Source of the DNA: Chloroflexota bacterium
GTDB lineage: Bacteria > Chloroflexota > Anaerolineae > Caldilineales > Caldilineaceae
Length of the DNA: 64,000 nt
Direction: 5' to 3'
NCBI GenBank assembly: GCA_018969295.1
Contig: JAGWYN010000006.1
Span: 1-64,000 of the forward strand
Part shown: positions 54,142 through 63,621 of the stretch, one piece after another
Numbering within the stretch: the first letter of the stretch is position 1
Layout of the letters: each line of letters starts with the position of its first letter
Translations under genes and position numbers: made by a program
Notes under the pieces: generated by a model
Databases searched by the model: none
Seen by the model: the letters and a program-made list of their open reading frames with translations, nothing else
What the model was told of the DNA's origin: nothing

Positions 54142-56028
54142 ATGAGGATGGGGTCGGTGAGCTGGCAGAGAGCAATTTTTATTCTGGTCTTTGGCCTCGC
54201 CCTGGTCGGGTGTGGCAGCACCCCTTCTGTTCCTGCGACCCCGATTCCTGCGACCCCGATTCCTGCGACCCTGGCCCCTGCGACTCCGGTTCCTGCGGCC
54301 CTGGCCCCTGCGACTCCGGTTCCTGCGGCCCTAGCCCCGACAACCGAGGCGTTGCCCACCCCACAGCTGGCAAGGCCTGAGGAACAGGCTGCGGACCTGC
54401 AGTTGACCTCGCTGTTGGCTGCGCGCCAGAGGGCGATTGCCCAGTCTCTGCAGCAGGAGCCGCCGATTTTGTTGCTCGACCTGCCGGCAGAGGATCCGCG
54501 GGCCCGTTCTCAGCAGCTGGCGATCGCCGACCCGGCGTTTATCCGCTATGTCCGGGAGGAGGGGGGGGGCAGGCCGTTGCGCAGCGAAATTTTTGGCGTC
54601 TACCCCTGGCGTGCCAGCGACACGTCGGCGGCGACTGCCCGCTGTACTGGCGAGCGATGTTATCGGGTGGAAATGTACAACTATGCGCTCAACCTGACCA
54701 CGGTCGCTGCCGTCGATCTGGAAGAGGCACGTGTGGTGGAGGTTGTGCTTTACCCCGACAGCCAGCCTGAACTGCCCCCGGCGCTGGCCGAACTGGCCGT
54801 GCAGATAGCGCTTGCCTCGCCTCAGGTTCGCCAGGCGGTGGGCGACTCGCCGGGCGAAGCGTTGATGGCAACCACCAAAACTGCACTCAAAAACACGACC
54901 TGCGAGCATTCCAATCATCTCTGCGTGGCACCGACGATTTTGTTAGAGGATCGTCGGTGGGCCTTGTGGGCGATCGTCGACCTGACTGCGGCACAGCTGG
55001 TCGGGATCCAGTGGACCCATGTGGGCGCGTCCAGCGGGCAATGGCCGGAGCGGCCTACAGAGGACCAGTTGCGCAAGCAGGTGGTCTTTGCCCAGTATTG
55101 CCAGCAGGCCAATACGGTCGAGCAGGATGGCTGGAAGGTGCCCTATATTATCACCAGCTCGGATGGGTTGGAGATTTTTGATGTGACCTTTGCTGGCAAG
55201 CCTGTGTTGGACAGTGCCAAGCTGGTCGACTGGCACGTCCAGTATTCGCAGAGTGAAGGGTTTGGTTACAACGATGGGATCGGCTGTCCGATGTTCAGCT
55301 CGTCGGCGGTAGTTGCTGTGGAGGGGCCACATCTGGAGGCACTGCCGTCGGCAGCGGGTTTTGCGCTGGTCCAGGATTTTTACCATCCCCTCTGGCCGCA
55401 GCCCTGCAACTACCGGTATCAGCAGCGCTACGAATTTTTCTCGGACGGCTCCTTTCGGGTGGTGGCGCTCAACCTGGGGCGTGGGTGTGGCATAGATGGG
55501 GTCTACCGTCCTGTGGTGCGTATCGATCTGGCCAGCCGTGCGCCTGGCGGCCAGCAGCTTTCCGAGTGGGATGGGCAGCAGTGGCAGCTGTGGGGGGCGG
55601 AGGGGTGGAGGTTGCAAGATGGGTCTACGCCTTACACCGTGGAAGGCTATCAGCTGCAGGTGACCGATCGGACGGGGGCGGGCTATTTTTTGGAGCCGGG
55701 GCGCGGCCAGTTTGGCGATGGGGGGCGCGGTGACAATGCCTTTGTCTATGTGACGGTTGCCCGTCCTGGGGAAGGGGATGCTGACATGCCCACATTGGGC
55801 TCTTGCTGTGGCGAAGGACATCGGCAGGGGCCCGAGCAGTTTATGGAGCCGTCCGCTGAAGCGCTGGCGGGGCAGGATCTGCTGCTTTGGTATGTGCCGC
55901 AGCAGGAAAACGACGAACGTCCAGGTCAGGAGTATTGTTGGGCTGATTTTGTTTGGACGGACGGCCTCTATGTGCCGACGGGGTTTCCATGTGCGGCTGG
56001 CCCGCGTTTTGTGCCGGTCGGTCCATAA
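54142..56028 (+). CDS. Lipoprotein resembling a degenerate copper amine oxidase
   Basis: Exported lipoprotein of 628 residues: signal helix AIFILVFGLALVGCGS with lipobox Cys24, then seven Pro-Ala-Thr/Ala pentads (31-65). The body has the order of copper amine oxidase segments: an N-terminal ferredoxin-like region (RCTGERCYRVEMYNYALN), SSDGLEIFDVTFAGKPVLDSAKL (like the DGL-I-V entry of the catalytic domain), YNDGIGCPMFSSSAVV, and NYRYQQRYEFFSDGSFRVVAL, which aligns with the NYD/E topaquinone motif (Asn423-Tyr424). The acid after Tyr is Arg425, and the HxH copper ligands expected before VVRID (near 453-455) read Gly-Val-Tyr. So copper-topaquinone catalysis is doubtful. It is probably co-transcribed with the LuxR regulator 18 bases on. 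The family call is tentative. Confidence 0.5.
   Translation: MRMGSVSWQRAIFILVFGLALVGCGSTPSVPATPIPATPIPATLAPATPVPAALAPATPVPAALAPTTEALPTPQLARPEEQAADLQLTSLLAARQRAIAQSLQQEPPILLLDLPAEDPRARSQQLAIADPAFIRYVREEGGGRPLRSEIFGVYPWRASDTSAATARCTGERCYRVEMYNYALNLTTVAAVDLEEARVVEVVLYPDSQPELPPALAELAVQIALASPQVRQAVGDSPGEALMATTKTALKNTTCEHSNHLCVAPTILLEDRRWALWAIVDLTAAQLVGIQWTHVGASSGQWPERPTEDQLRKQVVFAQYCQQANTVEQDGWKVPYIITSSDGLEIFDVTFAGKPVLDSAKLVDWHVQYSQSEGFGYNDGIGCPMFSSSAVVAVEGPHLEALPSAAGFALVQDFYHPLWPQPCNYRYQQRYEFFSDGSFRVVALNLGRGCGIDGVYRPVVRIDLASRAPGGQQLSEWDGQQWQLWGAEGWRLQDGSTPYTVEGYQLQVTDRTGAGYFLEPGRGQFGDGGRGDNAFVYVTVARPGEGDADMPTLGSCCGEGHRQGPEQFMEPSAEALAGQDLLLWYVPQQENDERPGQEYCWADFVWTDGLYVPTGFPCAAGPRFVPVGP
54232..54336 (+). 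repeat. 15-bp tandem repeat coding a Pro/Ala stalk
   Basis: Seven copies of a 15-bp unit (CCTGCGACCCCGATT and variants) encode PATPI/PATPV/PAALA pentads right after the lipobox, with a higher-order 30-bp repeat at the end. It forms the spacer between membrane anchor and domain. Confidence 0.85.
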
Positions 56029-56046
56029 AGGAGCATTGTCGAGGAA

Positions 56047-58803
56047 ATGACGCAACGCGCATTGTGGCAGATGTTGCTGCAGACCCGCCTGCATCCTCCC
56101 CACATCCCTGCTGATGTTGTGGATCGTCCCCGGCTGGATGAACTGCTGGCCAAGGTGTTTCAACACAAACTGGCGCTGGTGGTGGCCCCTGCCGGCTATG
56201 GCAAAACAACGGCTGTGGCGCTCTGGGCCAGAGTGCAGCCCGACCCGGTCGCCTGGGTTTCGCTCGGCACGCCCCCTGGCGAGTTGTTTCTCTTTGTCTC
56301 CTATCTGGTGGCAGCCTTGCAGCAGGTGGGGGGGGACTTCCTGGAGACTGAGCTGCTTGTCCGCAGCGGCCAGGCCCCTGCGGCGATTTTGCGGCGTTCT
56401 TTGGTCGCTGAACTGGCCGCGCTGGGACGGACGATGGTGGTTGTGCTGGACGACTACGACCGCGTCTGCTGCGAACCCATTCACGAATTTGTGGCCGCGT
56501 TGGTGGATGAGCTGCCGCCGTCGGTGCATCTGCTGATGACCGTACGGGCCAGGCCGCAGCTTGCGTTGGCGCGTTGGCGTGAGCGCCAGGAGCTGTTGGA
56601 GGTGTGTGCCAGCGATCTTTGCTGCGACACTGCCGAGACTGGGCAGCTGCTGTTGTCCATGCGTGGAAAACCCCTCGATGCTGCGGTGGTGCAGGTGCTG
56701 CACGAACGCACGGAGGGCTGGGCTGCCGGGGTGCGTCTGGCGGCGTTGTCGATGCAGCGGGTCTCCCCCGAACAGCTGGCGGCGACACTCAAAGAGGCCA
56801 GCACAGTCAATGTACGCGAGTACCTGCTCGACGAGGTCTTCGCCCTGCAGAGCGAGCAGACGCAGCAATTTTTGGTCAAGACCTCAATTTTGGAGCGCTT
56901 CTGCGCGCCGTTGTGCGCTGCGGTGCTGGCAGAGGGGGCTGTCGATGGCTTTGCGGTAGAAGCCACCCACTCCTGGATCGAGGCGCTGGCGGACGCAGGG
57001 CTGTTTGTGATCTCTCTCGACGAGGTGAAAGAATGGTACCGCTACCACCATCTGTTTGCCGAACTGCTGCGGGTGCGACTCCATCAGCAGTTGGACAGCC
57101 AGACAGTGGCCGGGTTGCATCAGCGCGCGGGAGCGTGGCATGCCCGGCATGGCCTGGTCGAAGAGGCTGTGCGTCACTTTGTGGCGTGCGGCGATGTGGA
57201 GGCTGCGGTGAGGGTAGTGGCGGACCATGCGCAGCCGGGCTTGGATCGTGAGGATTGGCCGCTGGTCGAGCGTTGGCTGGCATTGCTGCCAGAGCCTGCT
57301 GTGCAGTCCAATCCGGCGCTTCTGCTGGCGCGCGCGCTGTGCACGCATCTTCGCATGGATCTGGCGCAGCTGCAGCCGATGGCGCAGCGGATCGACGCGC
57401 TTTTGCAGGGGACGGCAGATGGCGCTGTCAAGAATACGCTGTGTACGGTGGCCGATCTGCTTTCTGCCACGGTCTGTTTTCATCAGAATGCCCTCACGGC
57501 AATGCTGGAGCCTTCCGAGCGGGCGTGGAACCGTTCTGCGGGGCTCACTGGCTACGTGCACGGCCTCTCTGGCTTCTATCGGGCGATAGGGTTGCAGGCG
57601 TCTGGCCGTTTTGCGGAAGCGGAGCAATGGCTTGGGGAGCTGTTGAGGGGCCCCTATGCAGGGATCGACAGTGCAAGTCTTCGGCTCCGTTTTGCCTTGG
57701 TGTGTCTCTATCGAATGGACGGTGACCTGCGGAAGGGGCAGGCTGCGGCGCAAACGCTGCTGGCAGACAGCCTCTCCGGGCGTTTTCGGCTCATGGAGTG
57801 TTGGGCTCGTGTGCTTTTGGGGACCACCGCCTACGAGCAGGGGGATTTGCCAGCAGCAGCCGGCCATTTCGCCAGCGGTGCTGAGCTGATGTTTATTGCC
57901 AATGCGGCTGCTGTTCGGGAGTGTCTGGCTGGCCTCTGTCTGACGCAGATCAACCAGCAGCGGCTGGTGGAGGCAGCAGCTGCGCTGGAGCGCATGCGCG
58001 AGTTTCGCAAGGGCGACCCTGACAAGCTTGTGGAGTCTTTGTCGGCCCGTCTGGCGTTGGCCAACGGCGATGGGGAGCGGGCGCTGCGGTGGGCAAGGGC
58101 TGTCGAACCGGGTGAAACCCTTCCCTGGCTCTACTGGCTGGAGGTTCCGCTGTTGAGTGCGGCGCGCATTCTGATGGCGTCGGAGCAGCCGAACCTGCTG
58201 GAGCGATCTCGCTACCTGCTGCAGCAGGTAGCCCAGTGGGCCAGGCGCAGCCACTGTCGTTGGCGAATGCTGGAAGTGGCTGTGCTGCAGGCGATCGTCT
58301 GCGAAAAATTGGCAAGGGCGTTCCAGTCGAGAGCTGTTGCAGGGACCGCGTCGGTCGCGCTCCACCAAGAAGCCCTGGAGAGGCTTCGGTATGCGCTCCC
58401 GGTTGCAGTGCCGTTGGGTTTCCGGCAGTTTTTTCGAGCTTGCCCCCCGCAGCTGCTGAAACAGCTGGCGGAAGAGCCTGACCTGGCTCTCTGGATCGAC
58501 CTGATTTCTGAAAAAACGCTGCAAAAGGGGTCTACACAGGCTGGAAAAGAGCGTGCGGCGGCCAGACCTGCAACCTTTGGGCTGAGTCTGCGCGAACAAC
58601 AGATCATTGCCCTGCTGGCTCAAGGGTTGACCAACCGCCAGATCGCCGAGAGAATCTCGCTCTCTCCGAATACAATCCGCAACTATATTGTCGACATCTG
58701 CAACAAACTTGGCGTAGATACCCGCCAGGAGGTGGTGGCGCAGAGCCTGCAGCTGGGCATCGTTGCGGCAGATCTGTCTGACCCGAAAAGGCCCAACGCC
58801 TAA
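56047..58803 (+). CDS. MalT-like LuxR-family ATP-dependent regulator 1
   Basis: STAND transcriptional activator of 918 residues. N-terminal MLLQTRLHPPHIPADVVDRPRL (in part) is the LAL/MalT opening. The P-loop is APAGYGKTTAV and the Walker B-like site MVVVLDDYDRV, followed by winged-helix and TPR-like helical repeats (about 400-850). The C-terminal LuxR helix-turn-helix (about 855-915) reads LSLREQQIIALLAQGLTNRQIAERI then LSPNTIRNYIVDICNKLGV. It follows the amine-oxidase-like gene by 18 bases. The AAGGAG at 56028-56033 is 13 bases from the ATG. Such proteins oligomerise on ligand and ATP binding; the ligand is unknown. Confidence 0.9.
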   Translation: MTQRALWQMLLQTRLHPPHIPADVVDRPRLDELLAKVFQHKLALVVAPAGYGKTTAVALWARVQPDPVAWVSLGTPPGELFLFVSYLVAALQQVGGDFLETELLVRSGQAPAAILRRSLVAELAALGRTMVVVLDDYDRVCCEPIHEFVAALVDELPPSVHLLMTVRARPQLALARWRERQELLEVCASDLCCDTAETGQLLLSMRGKPLDAAVVQVLHERTEGWAAGVRLAALSMQRVSPEQLAATLKEASTVNVREYLLDEVFALQSEQTQQFLVKTSILERFCAPLCAAVLAEGAVDGFAVEATHSWIEALADAGLFVISLDEVKEWYRYHHLFAELLRVRLHQQLDSQTVAGLHQRAGAWHARHGLVEEAVRHFVACGDVEAAVRVVADHAQPGLDREDWPLVERWLALLPEPAVQSNPALLLARALCTHLRMDLAQLQPMAQRIDALLQGTADGAVKNTLCTVADLLSATVCFHQNALTAMLEPSERAWNRSAGLTGYVHGLSGFYRAIGLQASGRFAEAEQWLGELLRGPYAGIDSASLRLRFALVCLYRMDGDLRKGQAAAQTLLADSLSGRFRLMECWARVLLGTTAYEQGDLPAAAGHFASGAELMFIANAAAVRECLAGLCLTQINQQRLVEAAAALERMREFRKGDPDKLVESLSARLALANGDGERALRWARAVEPGETLPWLYWLEVPLLSAARILMASEQPNLLERSRYLLQQVAQWARRSHCRWRMLEVAVLQAIVCEKLARAFQSRAVAGTASVALHQEALERLRYALPVAVPLGFRQFFRACPPQLLKQLAEEPDLALWIDLISEKTLQKGSTQAGKERAAARPATFGLSLREQQIIALLAQGLTNRQIAERISLSPNTIRNYIVDICNKLGVDTRQEVVAQSLQLGIVAADLSDPKRPNA

Positions 58804-58895
58804 AGCTCCCCTTCTCAAGATCCCTGCTCGCTGGGCCCAGGTCGGACAGACAGCGGCAGGTCTCTCCAGCCTGGACACCCACCCTCTCCTTAAAT

Positions 58896-58910
58896 GGTAC
58901 AGATGTACTG
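58896..58910 (+). promoter_or_regulatory. Small palindrome upstream of LuxR regulator 2
   Basis: TACAG-ATGTA-CTGTA, 5-bp arms around 5 bases, in the 187-base gap between the two LuxR genes. It could be an operator, for example for one of these regulators, but short palindromes occur by chance. No promoter with clear -35 and -10 boxes could be fixed in the gap. Confidence 0.25.
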
Positions 58911-58990
58911 TAAGACGGCTGTATGGCTGTGCTATGGTAGAACCGGTTGTTACAAAAATGAAACAAAGCCGGAGAGGTTGTGTGGCCTGA

Positions 58991-61762
58991 ATGGAGATGA
59001 AGGAGACGATGTGCAGCCAGCAGCCCCCTGTCGGCAGCCAATATTGTCAGACTGTTTTGGTGCAAAGCCGTTTGAATCCCCCCGCCTTGCCCGATACCCT
59101 GGTGGGCCGGTCACGGATCCAGAGTCGGCTGGCCCTGATTCCTGGCCACAAATTGACACTTCTGACTGCGCCGACAGGGTACGGAAAGACGACTGCTGTC
59201 CTGTATTGGATCCAGCAGCAGGGATTGGCGGCGGGGTGGCTGACGTTTCTCAACGGCCAGGACAATCTTTTTACATTTGTGATTTATCTGGTGGCCTCGC
59301 TGCAGCGTCTTTGCCCTGGTCTCTGTGAGAAGACAGAACAGTTGGTGCACAGCGGACAGGCACCTGAGTCGATCCTGCTGATGACGTTGGTCAACGAGTT
59401 GGCTGGCCTGCCGCAGCCAGTTGTGCTCGTATTGGACGGCTACGACCATGTCGCCGATCGTTCGATTCACGACTTTGTGGCGGCATGGGTCGAGGATCTG
59501 CCGGCGACCGTGCGGCTGGTGATGACGACGCGCACGAAACCCCCCTTGCCACTGTCGCGTTGGCGGGTGCGCAGAGAACTGGCCGAACTTCAGGCCGCAG
59601 ATCTCTGCTGTGATGAGGCGGAAACTGCCGAGCTAGTGGCTGCCTGGTCGGGTCTCCCAGTCACTGCGGCTGCGGTCCGGACAATCTACGCGCGAACCGA
59701 AGGGTGGATTGCCGGCGTCCAGCTGCTTGCCCTTTCCTTGCGGAGCATCTCCTCGGAGCAGGTGGTGGCGCTGCTGGCCCAGCCCAACAGCGTCTGTTTG
59801 GAGATAGACTGGCTGAACGAAATTTTTGTCGGCCAGCCACCTGATATCCAAAAATTTTTGTTGAAAACTGCCGTTCTGGATCGTTTCTGCGCTTCGTTGT
59901 GTGCGACGGTGCTGGCAGATGAGGAGGGCAGGAGCCCCGACGTAGGCGCCAGCCAGGCGATCCTCGAACGCCTGCTGGCGGGGGGGCTGTTTCTGAGCGT
60001 GCTGGATGAAAGTGGAGAATGGTTTCGGTATCATCCGCTGCTCGCAGATTGGCTGCGCAGCAGGCAGCAAATCCACCAAGGGATGTTGAAACGGTTGTAT
60101 CGGACCGCTGGCTGCTGGTTTGCAAGCCGTGGATTGGTCGAAGAGGCAGTGCAGTACTTGTTGGCCAGCGGCCAGGTTGGCCAGGCGGCTGCGGTCGTGG
60201 CGAACTATGCCCAAGCAGCGCTCAATCTGGAGAATTGGCCCCAGATCGAGCGCTGGCTGGCTCTGTTCTCCGATGAAGTCGTGGCGGCAACGCCAGCCCT
60301 GTTGTTGGCGCGAGGCTGGGTGCTGCAGTTTCGTTTTGCCTTCTCCGCCCTCTCCGATCTGCTTCAGCAACTTGCGGGCCTCCTGGAGGGAGGGGGTGCA
60401 GAGCGCTGCGGCGATGCAGCGGCGATGCAGGGGCAACTGGCTGTACTCAATGCGGTGCTCTGTCACTACCACGGCGATCTGGCTGCGGTGCTCACCTATG
60501 CGGAGGCTGGGCTGGATCAGATCCCCGGCCACGCCCGGTATGTCCGAGGTCTGGCCTGTTTTTTGCGGGCGATGGCGCTGCATGCCCTGGGGCGCACGGT
60601 CGAAGCGGAAGGGTGGCTGCGGGATCTGCTGCGCAGCCAGGTGGGCCAGGTGGACACCTTCACGTTGCGGGGACAGTTTGCGTTGGCCACGATCTACCGG
60701 CTGAACGGCGAACTGGCCAAAAAGCGGGAGCTGGCACAGCAGATGCTCTTTGACGCCCAGGCACAAAAATTCTATGTCGCTCAAGGGTGGGCCTACGCCT
60801 ATCTTGGGTATTGTGCCTACGAGTCCAATGAGTTGGAACTGGCGGTCAGCTACTACGCACGCGGCGCCGATCTTGTCTTTCTGGCCCATACCAGTGCTGT
60901 GCGCGAATGTCTGGTGGGGCTGGCCCTGGCGCAGATCGCTTTGGGGGACAGTGTGGCAGCAGCTGCCGCTGAGGTCAGGTTGGCCAGCTTGCTCGCCGAC
61001 AAGGCGGCTGACCTGCAGGCGCTCAGCGCGTCTTTGGCAATGGCGCGAGGAAATTTGGACGCTGCCCGGCGATGGGCAGAGGGCTTTGTGGTCAACACGG
61101 CACAGCCGTTTCTGAGCTGGCACCAGGTGCCAGTGCTCACAGCGGCCTGGATCGAGGTGGCTGTGGGCACTCCGGCTGGCCTGCAGCGTTCGCTCGCCCT
61201 GCTGCATTCGACGGCCCAGTGGGCACGGCAGCAGTCTTGTGGCTGGAAAGTGCTGGAGTGTGAGCTGTTGTGGGCGTTGGCACTGCAGCGACTGGGTGAG
61301 CAGCTGGCGGAACCCACAACCTGTGCAGAGGGTCAGAAGCTGTTCGCCGACGGGGTGGAGCGGGCGTTGGCGCTGGGGTTTCGACGGCTGTTGTTGGATT
61401 TGAGTGCCGCCTGCCCGGAGGTCGTGCACCGTTGGGCAGAGCAATATCCTGCGTTGGGGCGCCGGGTGGGAACGTGGCTGGAGTGGACGACCGCTACCGT
61501 CGCAGAGCAGCCCCCTGCGGCCTCCGAGCCAGCAGAACTCCAGGTGCCGCTGTTGACCGACCGAGAACGCGAGATCCTCGTTCTGCTTGTGGAAGGGAAG
61601 AGCAACCGGCAGATCGGTGAGAAGACCCATCTCTCTGTGTATACCGTTCGCAACCACCTGGTCCACATCTACAAAAAACTGGGGGTGAGCACGCGGTACG
61701 GGGCTGTGGCGCGTTGTCTCAAACTCAAGCTGGGGTATCCGAGCGCTTCAGGGAAAATCTGA
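58991..61762 (+). CDS. MalT-like LuxR-family ATP-dependent regulator 2
   Basis: STAND activator of 923 residues, paralogous to the preceding gene. VLVQSRLNPPALPDTLVGRSRI opens the protein in two parts; the P-loop is APTGYGKTTAVLYW and the Walker B VLVLDGYDHVADRS. The helical repeat region is followed by a C-terminal HTH, LLTDREREILVLLVEGKSNRQIGEKT then LSVYTVRNHLVHIYKKLGV. Starts at 58991, 58997 and 59009 are all possible; AAGGAG lies at 59000-59005. The tandem pair share layout but are diverged, so this is an old duplication. It ends 15 bases before a convergent gene, with no terminator seen. Confidence 0.9.
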   Translation: MEMKETMCSQQPPVGSQYCQTVLVQSRLNPPALPDTLVGRSRIQSRLALIPGHKLTLLTAPTGYGKTTAVLYWIQQQGLAAGWLTFLNGQDNLFTFVIYLVASLQRLCPGLCEKTEQLVHSGQAPESILLMTLVNELAGLPQPVVLVLDGYDHVADRSIHDFVAAWVEDLPATVRLVMTTRTKPPLPLSRWRVRRELAELQAADLCCDEAETAELVAAWSGLPVTAAAVRTIYARTEGWIAGVQLLALSLRSISSEQVVALLAQPNSVCLEIDWLNEIFVGQPPDIQKFLLKTAVLDRFCASLCATVLADEEGRSPDVGASQAILERLLAGGLFLSVLDESGEWFRYHPLLADWLRSRQQIHQGMLKRLYRTAGCWFASRGLVEEAVQYLLASGQVGQAAAVVANYAQAALNLENWPQIERWLALFSDEVVAATPALLLARGWVLQFRFAFSALSDLLQQLAGLLEGGGAERCGDAAAMQGQLAVLNAVLCHYHGDLAAVLTYAEAGLDQIPGHARYVRGLACFLRAMALHALGRTVEAEGWLRDLLRSQVGQVDTFTLRGQFALATIYRLNGELAKKRELAQQMLFDAQAQKFYVAQGWAYAYLGYCAYESNELELAVSYYARGADLVFLAHTSAVRECLVGLALAQIALGDSVAAAAAEVRLASLLADKAADLQALSASLAMARGNLDAARRWAEGFVVNTAQPFLSWHQVPVLTAAWIEVAVGTPAGLQRSLALLHSTAQWARQQSCGWKVLECELLWALALQRLGEQLAEPTTCAEGQKLFADGVERALALGFRRLLLDLSAACPEVVHRWAEQYPALGRRVGTWLEWTTATVAEQPPAASEPAELQVPLLTDREREILVLLVEGKSNRQIGEKTHLSVYTVRNHLVHIYKKLGVSTRYGAVARCLKLKLGYPSASGKI

Positions 61763-61777
61763 AACGCTGTGTGGGGT

Positions 61778-62743
61778 TCAGCCGCTGTAGGGAGGCTGGT
61801 CAGGCTGCTGGATGATCGCACAGAGTGTCGCCACTGTCCGCTCCAGATGGGAGCGTGCCCCTTCTGTCGGGGGGGTGCGGTCCAGATAGCCGCCTCGCCC
61901 GGTGTGATCCATGCCTTCCATGCGGAGAATGGAGGCGCGTCCTTGGCGCAGGGCACGGTTCCATTCTGAGCTGGCGATCCAGGACCAGCGCCCTGGCATC
62001 AGCAGACGCCAGATCTGGGCTTTGTCGCGGCTTCCCCAGAGATGAAAGGTGTGGCTGGCCGCCAGCAGGCCCGGGTCGCTGCTGAAAATTCCCCCCAGAG
62101 AGATGACATAAATAGGAGCTTTTGTCCATTCGCGCAGGTAGGTGGCGGCACCGATGGCGATCTGGCCGGCGCCGCTGTAGCCGATCAGGAAGATCGGCAC
62201 GTTGCTTTCTGGGTCGAAGTGGTAGCGCATCACCGTGTCCAACATCACCTCTGCCATTGCCTGGTTGTAGATGGGCCCGTACCGTTTGTCGGCGGCGATG
62301 GCGACTTGCAGCATGTTGCGGATGTTGATCAGATAGCCGGCCAGGGCGGGCCCTTCCAGCTTGCGGCGCAGCGCCCACTGCCAGAGCCCTGCAAACAGGG
62401 GCTGGCCGGTGAGGGCCAGGTTGTTGACTGAATAGGGGAAGATGTTGTCGATCACGGTGGCGTGGGGCAGCTGCTGGCGCAGCCGGTCGATCAGCCCCTG
62501 TTCGCGATAGCTGAGTGTCTGGCCGGAGACGCGACCGATCCCGGAGAGGAAGAGCACATAGGCGGTGCTGCTCTGTGCTGAAGGGGGGGCGCTGGTCGGC
62601 GCCGCTGCATCGTAGTAGATGGCATCCCCGAACCAGCCAGCCCACCAGCCCAGCGTCTCCAACGGGGTCAAAGCGGCCCAAAAGAGCAAGAGGAGCAGGG
62701 CCGCCACCGGCAGCAACAGCAGGTCAGTCCAGGAGGTGGCCAT
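61778..62743 (-). CDS. Membrane-anchored alpha/beta-hydrolase-like protein
   Basis: Protein of 321 residues. One N-terminal helix (LLLLPVAALLLLLFWAAL) is followed by a domain with the nucleophile elbow FLIGYSGAGQIAIGA (G-x-S-x-G; Ser as likely nucleophile), preceded by STAYVLFLSGIGRVSG. The late His candidates are SHTFHLWGSRDK and GMDHTGRGGYLD. These fit an alpha/beta hydrolase fold, possibly a lipase or esterase, but it matches no subfamily I know. The start at 62743 overlaps the upstream YIP1-like gene by 20 bases, so the two are translated together. Confidence 0.65.
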   Translation of the reverse strand: MATSWTDLLLLPVAALLLLLFWAALTPLETLGWWAGWFGDAIYYDAAAPTSAPPSAQSSTAYVLFLSGIGRVSGQTLSYREQGLIDRLRQQLPHATVIDNIFPYSVNNLALTGQPLFAGLWQWALRRKLEGPALAGYLINIRNMLQVAIAADKRYGPIYNQAMAEVMLDTVMRYHFDPESNVPIFLIGYSGAGQIAIGAATYLREWTKAPIYVISLGGIFSSDPGLLAASHTFHLWGSRDKAQIWRLLMPGRWSWIASSEWNRALRQGRASILRMEGMDHTGRGGYLDRTPPTEGARSHLERTVATLCAIIQQPDQPPYSG

Positions 62744-63467
62744 CGGCTGGCGGGTGGGGCTTGTGCGTTTTTCTGTGCACAGGGGTGAGGCGAACGGCAC
62801 GGCGGCGGGTTTCCAACTGCTGGTACCAGTTCTGCACCTGGTGCAGGCGCAGGCGGGCCACATCTTCCAGACGAACCGTGAGGGGGACTCCGGCAGCCCG
62901 GCGCTGCAGCCAGGCTTGCAAGAAAAGAATGGGTCTGCCGACCGTCCGGCGCAGTGCCTGCATCAGCACCCAGCCCAGCCCGGAGACAGACAAGGCTTGC
63001 CAGAGTTCCAAGCCAAGACCCGACTGCAGAGCCACGACGATGGCGGCCATGCTCCAGAGTGACAGAAACCCCCAGATCAGATTGCCCAAATAGGGGGTCA
63101 GTTCAAAGAACGCAAAAAGCTGGGGGGCGTAGGCCAGCCCGACCACGGCTGCGACCTGCTGCCAGGACTGTCTTTGTGGGAGCAGAAGACCGCCTACCAG
63201 CCAGATGGTCGAGACCCAGAGCAGATATCCGACGATATGGCTGGCAATCGCGATCGACAACGCCAGCACAAATCGGCGCGGCCTCACCCGGTTGAGAAAG
63301 AGCACCACGCTCTGGCCCAACGACTCAGAGACGCCCGCCAGCAGCACGATCGACAGGGCGTAGTGCAGGGCCAGGGCGGGCTGCTCTGACAGGCGATAGA
63401 TCGATGGGTCCAGACGCCAGGAGAGGCGCAACGTATCCAAAAACTTGGGCAGCTCAATTTCAGACAT
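62724..63467 (-). CDS. YIP1-like membrane protein
   Basis: Protein of 247 residues with about five transmembrane helices: LHYALSIVLLAGVSESLGQS, RFVLALSIAIASHIVGYLLW, IWLVGGLLL, VVGLAYAPQLFAFFEL (typical of YIP1-family helix 3-4) and IWGFLSLWSMAAIVVALQSGLG. A charged C-terminal tail of about 65 residues (RRAAGVPLTVRLEDVARLRLHQ) would be cytoplasmic. YIP1-like bacterial proteins have no settled role. It overlaps the hydrolase-like gene; the minus-strand start at 63467 has no strong Shine-Dalgarno. Confidence 0.68.
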   Translation of the reverse strand: MSEIELPKFLDTLRLSWRLDPSIYRLSEQPALALHYALSIVLLAGVSESLGQSVVLFLNRVRPRRFVLALSIAIASHIVGYLLWVSTIWLVGGLLLPQRQSWQQVAAVVGLAYAPQLFAFFELTPYLGNLIWGFLSLWSMAAIVVALQSGLGLELWQALSVSGLGWVLMQALRRTVGRPILFLQAWLQRRAAGVPLTVRLEDVARLRLHQVQNWYQQLETRRRAVRLTPVHRKTHKPHPPADGHLLD

Positions 63468-63621
63468 AGTGTGCGTCGGCCAGCCACTGTGGCAGGGTTG
63501 ACTGCCTTTTAGTATACTGTGTTTCTGGCTGGATTGAAACTGGGCAGCGGGGCCAGCGCCCTTATCCTGCCGGGCAGGAAGGGGCTCTGTACAAACGGTG
63601 AAGGAAGGTGTCGGTTTTGTG

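Noticed and set aside
54943..58878. Minus-strand frames of 641 and 664 codons opposite the lipoprotein and LuxR genes
   Set aside because: No family features; the plus-strand products have signal peptide, P-loop and HTH motifs.
63498..63518. TTGACT and TATACT upstream of the last gene as a promoter
   Set aside because: Their spacing is only 9 bases. AGTATACT is self-complementary and could serve a minus-strand promoter with a weak TTTCAA box at 17 bases, but this is too poor to annotate.
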